A stretch of DNA of 57,152 bases from Nemertoderma westbladi. Lineage: Eukaryota; Xenacoelomorpha; Nemertodermatida; Nemertodermatidae. Made by a program: the position numbers and the translations under genes. This document shows positions 11,530 through 22,186 of the stretch, one piece after another. The notes beneath the pieces were generated by a model, which made no database searches, was not told where the DNA came from, and was given only the letters and a program-made list of their open reading frames with translations. The stretch covers positions 1 through 57,152 of the forward strand of contig JAUCBJ010001552.1 of NCBI GenBank assembly GCA_032718475.1, in the 5' to 3' direction. Position 1 is the stretch's first letter; every line of letters begins with the position of its first letter.

Positions 11530-11690
11530 TCTCTCTCGTCTTTTCTATTTATTTTTCAAAATTTAATTATATTTCTTCAAATTTCAATGCTATTATTTAT
11601 AACGTTATTTTATTATTGTCTATAACTACAGTAAAACCGAGCCTACCTACAGTACGTAAGCAGACTGTCTGATATGTGTTTAATTATTGT
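11530..11690. repeat. Right arm of the 160-bp inverted repeat
   Basis: Inverted partner of 6316-6480, ending near 'cagtacgtaagcagactgtc'. It lies just outside the reverse transcriptase fragment at 11314-11514, so the two arms bracket about 5.4 kb of nested insertions. Confidence 0.7.
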
Positions 11691-11740
11691 GATTTACATT
11701 TATAGTGTATTTAATTTATTTTTAATTTATTTTATTATTG

Positions 11741-12199
11741 TTACGGAGATGCTGGTTAACATACTTAATATTTAATTTATTTTACTTTCAGTAACCGAGA
11801 TGCTGGTTAACATACTTAATATTTAATTTATTTTACTTTCAGTTACCGAGATGCTGGTTAACATACTTAATATTTAATTTATTTTACTTTCAGTGACCGA
11901 GATGCTGGTTAACATACTTAATATTTAATTTATTTTACTTTCAGTTACCGAGATACTGGTTAACATACTTAATATTTAATTTATTTTACTTTCAGTTACC
12001 GAGATGCTGGTTAACATCTTTAATATTTAATTTATTTTACTTTCAGTTACCGAGATGCTGGTTAACATACTTAATATTTAATTTATTTTACTTTCAGTTA
12101 CCGAGATGCTGGTTAACATACTTAATATTTAATTTATTTTACTTTCAGTTACCGAGATGCTGGTTAACATACTTAATATTTAATTTATTTTACTTTCAG
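11741..12199 (+). repeat. 51-bp tandem array repeating the splice acceptor and start of the next calcineurin exon
   Basis: Nine units precede the true exon, and the unit is 51 bp throughout. Each unit carries TTTAATTTATTTTACTTTCAG followed by about 30 nt nearly identical to the start of exon 12200-12268 (TTACCGAGATGCTGGTTAAC and on). AG dinucleotides fall at 11790, 11841, 11892, 11943, 11994, 12045, 12096, 12147 and 12198, exactly 51 apart; the last is the true acceptor. The first unit (11741) lacks the CTTTCAG. Each upstream copy, if used as exon start, reads V-T-E-x-L-V-N-I and then reaches an in-frame TAA after three more codons. Confidence 0.97.
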
Positions 12200-12268
12200 T
12201 TACCGAGATGCTGGTTAACATACTTAGTATTTGCTCGGACGACGAATTGCTAGTCGAGGGAGAAGAAA
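12200..12268 (+). CDS. PPP3C: Calcineurin A, exon for CnB-binding helix (VTEMLVNILSICSDDEL)
   Basis: The 69-nt exon encodes VTEMLVNILSICSDDEL and an acidic LVEGEE. This is the C-terminal half of the amphipathic helix that binds the regulatory subunit calcineurin B, and then the start of the acidic linker. The acceptor CTTTCAG is the last of nine in the 51-bp array; the donor is GTAAGT. Phase is 2 + 22 codons + 1. The Ser of NILSI is encoded by AGT, while every upstream decoy unit has AAT (Asn), which is the residue in vertebrates. The exon therefore diverged after the duplication, or the array preserved the older sequence. Confidence 0.96.
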
Positions 12269-14201
12269 GTAAGTACCGGTACTTAAATTGATTAATTTTT
12301 ATCCCGACATTACTATCAGTTTCAATATTATATTTAGTTTATTCGAAACCTGAAACATTACTTAAACACCGTAGGTTGAAAGTCATAGATGCTTATTTTA
12401 CTATTTCATTCTTTATTTTGCATCGATTACGCTACAACTTTATTTACTCCAACAAATAGTATTGAAAACAAATCGTACCGTCACGATGTAATTATTTTCT
12501 CTGTACCTTCCGCTAACCAACAGTTATGGAACTTCATAGGCCCGTGTGAAGTATACAAAATTTACTGCTGTTATATTTTTTCACTTTGTATATGGGCATT
12601 TTCATGGAAAGTGGGACACATTAACTCAAAATAAAACGACACTGAAAACACTGTTTTAGTAGCCTATCTGTAGTAAAAATATGTGAATTTTCTGAATTTG
12701 TAAAAATTATTTGCAATTTCCGAAGTTTTGATTGACAATTAGTCCAAAATTTGGACACCCGATAATTTTTCTAAATTTGGTATCAAAAATTTCATATTTT
12801 GAAGAGCTTGGAATTCAAACTGGAACAGCAAAAGTATACATTGTTTGGTACCAAAGTAAAGCCTGGGATATGTAGAATTTAACGGCATGAACTTTGAGAT
12901 ATAGTACCTTAGCAGATCTCATTTAATACAGAAATAGCCTTCCCCTCCTCAAAATGTAACGTCCGACACTTTTTTTGACAATTCTTTCTCTGATTTTTTT
13001 CCTAATAGCCAATTGACAAAATAGTTTTCTTTCTCTTCATGCCCACGCAAGATGGCGCTACACTATCACAAGAATGGTTAACATGAAAAGCAATGCATTG
13101 AACTATGGCCAATTAAAGAGGTGTAACGTCCGACACTATGTAACGTCCGACACTGTTCGTGTATTGGTTGAAACGTGTCTCTTCCCCCATTGCAATAATG
13201 ATATTCATACTTATTTGTTTTAGTGGCAATTTTGAAGTGTGTTTGAAGAAAGATGAGGTGCACTGCTGCAGTAGGCCTACTGTTAGTAGGCCTTTCCTGT
13301 ATTATACTGCACACGTGTCAAATGCCCGCATTTATAATGTACTTATAGAAAAAATATCCAGTAGGATTAATACATTTACAGAAGTATCGCATGTCCAGTC
13401 CATTGAGATTTACCCGTCGATAACTAATAGAGAATACAGTAGAGAACAAATACAGGTAGCTAATAACCAATAATATAAAGACTAATAAAAAAGATGCCGA
13501 AGTCAAACGCTCAGAAGTGTAGAGAACGCAGAGAACGGCAAAACCTCAAAGCAATTGAAGATGGAAAGTTAGCTGAATTGAAACAAAAGGAGGCAAAAGA
13601 AAACGATTGGAAAGGATAAAAATCAAATCGGCAGGAGGGACAGCGAGAATGCGCAGTACTCATCGCTTTGAAGTCAGTGCGTTTGGCGATGAAGATCTGC
13701 CTAGGTTTTAGAATAAAGGGACTTATACATAGAACAACTGTAGGTAATATCTAAATTTGTAACGTCCGACACCAGTGTCTGTAACGTCCGACACCATTCC
13801 TCATCGCTTACATTGTAGTTTACATTGCTTGTGGTTCCCATTTGAAGTAGCAGACCCCACAATCTTAAAAAAAGAAGGTTTGTTTTTGTTTCCAGCGGCA
13901 CATCGCCTTTATAGCTCCAATCGGCATCATTTGAGAAGCAATATAAAAATCTAGCAAAAAATTGTGTCCTTTTTGGGTAACGTCCGACACCTTTTTTTGA
14001 AATCCAAATGCTTATACAGGCACGCAATATTAAGTAGTGACTATGTAACAGTCCAAAACTTCGATAAATTTCCTCACTTTCAAATGCTAATACGATCTCT
14101 GAAAATTACTTTCTTAAAATATATTAACTGAAAACATGATCATTTGTAAAAATGTTGTAACGTCCGACGCTATGGAATTGCCCATATAGTAACCCCCATG
14201 T
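12269..14201. other. Calcineurin intron segment with dispersed GTCCGACAC motif
   Basis: AT-rich, with no exon seen. The 15-mer TGTAACGTCCGACAC, or a variant with one or two changes, occurs seven times on the + strand: 12955, 13122, 13139, 13758, 13780, 13976 and 14156. It is not tandem except for the two close pairs. No coding signal or known element type was recognised. Confidence 0.6.
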
Positions 14202-14409
14202 GAAGAATACCAGGTTTTCACTAAAAAGCCAGGTTATAAAAGGGCTGCATCTAACCCAAACAAAAAGCTAATTAGTATCTGTGCAGGTTATAAGATAAGA
14301 AAGAAGTCCTATAAAACACTTAATAATGAGAAATTTAGAAAATTACAAATTCCTCATTTATAAAATTCCAATAGAATTTCGACCTAAAATTGAAAACCTG
14401 GTATTCTTC
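14202..14409. mobile_element. Small TIR element (MITE), about 208 bp
   Basis: GAAGAATACCAGGTTTTC at 14202-14219 is repeated as its exact inverted complement at 14392-14409. The interior is AT-rich and has no coding capacity. A target duplication was not identified. Confidence 0.6.
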
Positions 14410-14509
14410 ATTCTTTCAACCCAGTTGGAGAACATTATACGCAGTGCTTCTTCTAGGTTTGTAAAAGCCGAAACCCTTTGTCAAAACAGGAGTACTTACT
14501 GCAGAATGT

Positions 14510-15330
14510 TGATGGTACTCAGTGCAGTGTGTGTAACAGTAACAGTACCGGTACGGATGGGTACTCAGTGCTGTGTGTAACAGTAACAGTACCGGTACGG
14601 ATGGGGAAGTACCGGTACGGATGGGTACTCAGTGCTGTGTGTAACAGTAACAGTACCGGTACGGATGGGGACTCAGTGCTGTGTGTAACAGTAACAGTAC
14701 CGGTACGGATGGGGACTCAGTACAGTGTGTGTAACAGTAACAGTACCGGTACGGATGGGGACTCAGTACAGTGTGTAACAGTAACAGTACCGGTACGGAT
14801 GGGTACTCAGTGCTGTGTGTAACAGTAACAGTACCGGTACGGATGGGGACTCAGTGCTGTAGGTAACAGTAACAGTACCGGTACGGATGGGTACTCAGTG
14901 CTGTGTGTAACAGTAACAGTACTGGTACGGATGGGGACTCAGTACTGTGTGTAACAGTACCGGTACGGATGGGTACTCAGTGCTGTGTGTAACAGTAACA
15001 GTACCGGTACGGATGGGGACTCAGTACAGAGTGTGTAACAGTACCGGTACGGATGGGGACTCAGTGCTGTGTGTAACAGTAACAGTACCGGTACGGATGG
15101 GGACTCAGTGATGTGTGTGTAACAGTAACAGTACCGGTACGGATGGGGACTCAGTGCTGTGTGTGTAACAGTAACAGTACCGGTACGGATGGGGACTCAG
15201 TACAGTGTGTGTAACAGTAACAGTACCGGTACGGATGGGGACTCAGTACAGTGTGTGTAACAGTAACAGTACCGGTACGGATGGGGACTCAGTACAGTGT
15301 GTGTAACAGTAACAGTACCCGCACGGATGA
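14510..15330. repeat. Minisatellite, unit 43-45 bp, about 18 copies
   Basis: The unit is GTGTGTAACAGTAACAGTAC followed by CGGTACGGATGGGGACTCAGTGCT. It varies in the number of GT and CAGTAA repeats and in TGCT versus TACA at the junction. Each unit contains the palindrome GTACCGGTAC. The frames across it are by-products. It lies in the calcineurin intron 12269-17427. Confidence 0.95.
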
Positions 15331-17543
<2,213 letters not shown>

Positions 17544-17849
17544 TAATTAGTTACGCAAGTTCCTATAATTATGCATTTTTAATAATTCTTTGGTAATTTT
17601 TAGACCTAGAGAAACATTTTAAGCAATGCTGCTGGCTCCAAATTTTTTCTCAAAATCATGGCAACCTATATAGATTCTTTGAATTATAATAAACTTTATG
17701 AACTATAGGAAGTATGAATATCTTATTATTAATAATAATTATATCTATATCGTCGGTAAAAAGGCAAAAGGGCATTTGGTAAAAGGGCATTTATGCAGTG
17801 GATTCCTAACAAGGTCCTCCACTATCTGGCGAAATTTCAGTGCGGCTTC

Positions 17850-18135
17850 CCAGTGGAGTATATGGTGCTCCCCCTGAGGTCTTTAAAATACCTGAGCGGC
17901 CGTGAGGACCAGCCAGTGCATAATCTTGTGCTGTAGAGGCCTCATGGAGTGAATAAGCATGGTGGACAGCCCATGACTTTCTTGAGACGCATCTTAAAGA
18001 TACGAATACGAAGATACGAATGATCTAGCAAATGTCATGGGTGATAGGTAGTTGTGGCGGCGCAATTATGTCGACAAGCCGGCACAGAATTCTTAAAAAT
18101 GCAGCTGCAATGCAGCATGCCGATCCTAGTTAGTA
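17850..18135 (+). pseudogene. RTE-like LINE fragment with internal deletion
   Basis: Homologous to two separate parts of the LINE at 22187-25946. A short piece of the pre-RT region ('ggtctttaaaatacctgag') is joined directly to the 3' end of the ORF and the 3' tail, ending near GATCCTAGT. Stop codons and a small duplication around 18000 show it is dead. Confidence 0.85.
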
Positions 18136-18539
18136 GTTCTGGCGAAATATTAAAGCCTGTCCAATGTGATTTTTGCACAAGAATACAGTGTTTTTGTCGG
18201 CAATTTTTCGGATGTAAAAGGGCATTTGTGTTAAATCACGTAAAGGAAATTTACCGTACTTAAATAAAATTTACTAAAGGCAAAAATGGCATTCGATGGT
18301 TTCATTGCCACCAACTTATATCGTTCATAGTATCTCAATTACTATTAGATAGAACTGCTAAAGAGCTTTCACCAGATACCAAATAATATTAATTTGGTTG
18401 AACCAATAAATACTTATAAATAAGGTTTTTAGTCTCTCCTGGACAATTTTTAGGTCGGCGTAGCGAGACCTCTAGTATTCACTCCTTTGATAGTTGGTTT
18501 TGTTGTTGCTAATTTCTAGTTAGGTTTTAGTTTTATAAG

Positions 18540-18720
18540 GCATCATACGGCGCAGGGGCGAAGTTGGGAGCGGTGGACTTGGAATCTCTAAGTACCGAGT
18601 TCAATCCCTGCTTCCGGTGAATTGTTTTTGGTAGGTAGTAAGATTGGTAGTAAGCCATTCAAGGTAGAGTCAGTTCATGCGTTAGTAGATGTGGACCTTT
18701 AAGCGATTTCGCGCTTGTTT
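18540..18720 (+). repeat. Possible tRNA-derived SINE
   Basis: GTTCAATCC at 18599-18607 fits the B-box consensus. 'gttgggagcggtgga' about 30 nt upstream is an acceptable A box, with the spacing expected for a tRNA-derived promoter. Degenerate relative to any true tRNA; no acceptor-stem pairing was seen. Confidence 0.5.
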
Positions 18721-18839
18721 TTAACGAATGCCCTTTTGCCTCCTAATATCCGACGATATATTTAGTGTCTAATATTGTTTCTAATTTTTCGTACGTTACT
18801 ATTATAATTCGCAAGCCAATTTTTTCGTGACTGCTATAG

Positions 18840-18937
18840 GGAAGAGAGTGAAGCTGTGTTAGAATTAAAGGGTTTAACACCAACTGGGATGTTACCTGTT
18901 GGAGCCTTATCCGGCGGCAGACAGACACTACAGGATG
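18840..18937 (+). CDS. PPP3C: Calcineurin A, alternative exon 6a (regulatory linker)
   Basis: It encodes [20 protein letters not shown] then [12 protein letters not shown]. This is the linker between the calmodulin-binding helix and the C-terminal autoinhibitory domain; by family knowledge it includes an additional autoinhibitory segment that can occupy the LxVP site. The acceptor is CTGCTATAG at 18831-18839 and the donor is GTGAGC from 18938. At 98 nt (1 + 32 codons + 1) it has exactly the size and phases of exon 19658-19755. It is the closer of the two to the vertebrate sequence (TPTGMLPSG, KQTLQS). Confidence 0.95.
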
Positions 18938-19329
18938 GTGAGCTCAATGTGTGCTGCTTCCTTTTATGGCGTTGGGCTACCCTCCACTACTATGGCTATG
19001 GATGTGGTGGTGGTACCTATTTACTCACAAGCTCTCTTCTGCTTTGAACTAACCCTTGAAACTCACTTCACTTCGCAGTTTTCAGTTCTAGACAACCATC
19101 TTTCGTTTGATTTAAGTTTGTGATAATTACATACGTATGTTGCGAAAACTTTTATTAAACAAACAAATTTTTCACAATTTTAGTGACTCCTTGGGGATTG
19201 TTTCTTTGGGGACAGTTGTTGGAACCGTTTCTAATTGTCATTCTACAACTGCGTACCGGTACCTATTGCTTGACTGCCTGATTTTTTTTCTATTATAGAG
19301 TGACTAACTGACTGTCTGACCATATGGTT

Positions 19330-19480
19330 TCCATCAATTGGTAAAGTGATCGTTTATTGTTTTGGTCTGAAAAGCCCGCCTCTGTAACCTGCTCCTTTCC
19401 CTCAATTGGTAAAGTGGCCGTTTATTGTTTTGGTTAGAAAAGCCTGACTCTGTAACCTGCTCCTTTCCATCAATTGGTTT
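19330..19480. repeat. Tandem repeat, about 80 bp, 2 copies
   Basis: Two copies, with a partial third, of a unit containing 'cgtttattgttttggt' and 'ctgtaacctgctcctttcc'. The unit is related to a dispersed repeat also found near 2290, 4382, 10890, 36780 and 40970. It lies between the two alternative calcineurin exons. Confidence 0.75.
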
Positions 19481-19657
19481 ATGGCGTGTGTTACTTATTT
19501 ATAAAAAAAATGTTTCATACAACGGTCCCCAAAGTAATTATACCCGACTCATTTCAAGTTTTCGCAACACACGACAGTTCGCTTGCATTAACGCTTGTGC
19601 GCTCTTAACGGAAACGCTTAACCAACTAATAACGTATTGTTCATTGCTTGGCTACAG

Positions 19658-19755
19658 GGAGGAGCGGCAGATTGTGATAGAACTAAAAGGTCTAACCCCC
19701 ACTGGGGCCCTGCCTGTAGGAGCACTGTCCGGTGGTAAAGGGTCATTGGAACAAG
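19658..19755 (+). CDS. PPP3C: Calcineurin A, alternative exon 6b (duplicate of 6a)
   Basis: It encodes [20 protein letters not shown] then GALSGGKGSLEQ. The core ELKGLTPTG[10 protein letters not shown] is identical to exon 6a, while both flanks differ (SEAVL versus RQIVI; RQTLQD versus KGSLEQ). The acceptor is GGCTACAG and the donor is GTAATA from 19756. Length and phases equal those of 6a. Splicing 6a to 6b would shift the frame and give a TGA as the seventh codon after the junction, and skipping both also shifts the frame, so only one can be used per functional mRNA. The frame is fully open, which argues against a dead copy. Confidence 0.92.
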
Positions 19756-21044
19756 GTAATAATAATCCAGACTTAAACTAACCAATCATTATTGTCCGTT
19801 CCACAAGCTTCACGTTAATTGGCTGAATAATTTGTTATCTATGTTTCTTGTGCTTTTTTTCGGAGTTTCCGTTGGGTTTATGAAAGTTTCATAAAAAATT
19901 GTATCATTCATTAACTGATACACTATAACTAATTAACTAATTCTTAACAAACTTCTACCTCTAACTGCAACACTTAATTTTGGATTTGTTTAGTGCTTAT
20001 GTTATATAAACGATTTTTTCTGGATCTTTCCTTAACATTCGGAAACGACGATTTTCTCAGTGATCACGAGTTAACTAGGTTTTTATAAAGTTTTATTTCT
20101 GTATTACGAACGTATATATAGTTAAAAGACTGCACCAGGATAGATACGTCGTAAACAATGATGATGCTGGTGATATTTTGTTTCAAATGGGGCAAAACGT
20201 GTTACTCGCCCGGGAATTGGTGTCTCAAAAATCCTAATACATTTCAGATGACAACAACCCCTGCTGCGTGTAACCCGTGAATGGGAAAGAATAATAATAA
20301 TGTACATAACTCTGCATAAAGGGAGGGAATGGGTGGGAAAAAAATCTTAAAGTTTGAATATATACAGTATCTAAAAGCAAAATCTGATCCTTCAGCTAAA
20401 ATCGGAGTGATTAACATTGTGTGTGTTGTGTTACAGTACATAAGTTCCAGTTGTTGACAATTGGATTTGCTTGAGTCTCATTGGCTAAAACTTAAACCAC
20501 AATGTATATGCCGGAATTATATTGGCTGTACTGCATTGTACAGGTTAACAGAGTAATTTAGATCGCCTACTTTTTGTGTCATCAAATATCCTTTCTGTAG
20601 AAAAGATCTATTTCCACTATTTCCTTTAGAAAAATTCAGTTATTTTGCCCTCATGTGTTCAGTTTTCCACTCGTTGGCATTTAAACACTCGCTACGCTTA
20701 TGCTAAAAACCTGCTAACTCAACTCAACCACTCGGACAGAATAGTTGAATAGTTCGCTAAATTGAAAATGAGTGAAAAAAGCGGTGTTTTCCGCTTTATA
20801 CTTTTTTTATCGAATAATAGTCCCTGTTTAATGTTTTTACGTGATTTAAATCATGATATAAAACAATGATTTTAATCAAACAACCATTGGTGTTGGTAAG
20901 GTTTTTAATAATCTCATCGTTATCTTTCTTTGTTGATAACCTTTGGTTTGACTGCTGCAATTACAAAGAAATGCAAAGCCAACTAATAATAGTTTATTTT
21001 GATTTCCTGACGTATTTTATTTAGTATCTTTTCCTGACTGCTAC
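19756..21044. other. Calcineurin intron segment without recognised genes
   Basis: AT-rich sequence. No exon, tandem repeat or transposon end was recognised between exon 6b and the P450 pseudogene. A small exon matching the vertebrate 10-residue cassette was looked for here and not found. Confidence 0.5.
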
Positions 21045-22175
21045 TTAATAGCGGTGCGGCATAAAGACTAAAGCTGGGCCGTCGTTAGTAGGCGAGATAT
21101 CTGGTGGGGGGCTTTCTGGTGCTGGAGTGAACGCGTATCTGCGTAGCAGACAGCTGAATAGCGTATACAATTAGGGTTTAGCGATCGCTTCACCTAGGCA
21201 TATGCGTCGACCTGCGGGGAATGGGATAAACCCTTCGGTGGGTGTAACTCATAACGAATTCTCCGTCGACTATAAACCGATCGGGGTTAAACACTTCCGG
21301 GTTAGTCCATCTGTCGGCTTCGTAATGGACCGCGTATATGTTGGCGAGGGCCATGGTGCCCTTGGGGAGTCTGTAACCGAATAGCTCCGGGTCCTGGGTG
21401 GTGACGTGTGGTACAGTGACCGGGGACACCGTTGCGTAACGTAGCAGTTCGTGGATAGTGGCCACGGTGTAGGGCAGTCGTGGCATCTGTCCCAGTCGAG
21501 GTAATCCTTCAGGCTCCACCTCTTCGTATTACTCGGCAGCGCATCGTTCCTGTACGTTCCCATGAGTGGCCAATAAGGCGACCCCCCAGTAGAGGAGTCT
21601 CTGTGTTGTGTCTATGCCGGCACTAAAAAGTATTCGATATGATATGCTTCAGTACCAAGTCGGAGAATTGCCCTTTGCTGATGTCTGCATGTTTCTGTTC
21701 GTATATTAGATAGTCTGTGAGATCGTTCAAATGATCTTCGTCAAAGTTTTCTTTATGTTCTGTGATTTTCTCTTCAATTAAATCTAAGAATTTCTGGAGT
21801 AGATTCTGTTTGTTTGAGGGAAAGTAGCGGAATGTAGTCGGCTAAAAGAAGTCCATTCATGAATGCTTTCTCCAGGTCAACCCATATGTAACGGGTTCGT
21901 TTAAATGTTTCATCTCGCGGTTCATATATCTTGTTGAAAAGTAGTCCTCCGAGCGTGTTGAATACCAGTAACTAAAGAAGTTCATGGGGGTCGAACCCTT
22001 CTCTTTGGACGTTTTTGTCTCCAGCTTTTGATCAATGTCAGTTGCTATGGCTTCTAATGATTTCCTAGACAGCTCCTCAATCTGTTTCCTAGACGCGAAT
22101 TGTTTGAAGGCGGCGGCTGCGGTTTTCCTAAGAAACCTCCACTGTGGAGAGAAATCCGCCATCACTATGTCTCTG

Positions 22176-22186
22176 TAATTCTCGGT
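22176..22186. repeat. Left copy of LINE target-site duplication
   Basis: TAATTCTCGGT, repeated exactly at 25947-25957. It marks the insertion site of the RTE-like LINE in the P450 pseudogene. Removing the LINE and one copy restores the P450 frame across the junction. Confidence 0.92.

Larger units (their letters stand above)
17746..18761. mobile_element. TIR-bounded composite insertion in calcineurin intron
   Basis: The left end 'tatatcgtcggtaaaaaggc' with AAAAGGGCAT is matched in inverted orientation at the right end around 18727-18761. The ends differ by a few small gaps. Inside are an RTE-like LINE fragment (17850-18135) and a tRNA-like promoter (18599-18607). The element type is unknown. 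Confidence 0.55.

Noticed and set aside
12389-12634. Short ORF in the calcineurin intron
   Set aside because: No similarity, AT-rich composition, and no splice logic linking it to the gene.
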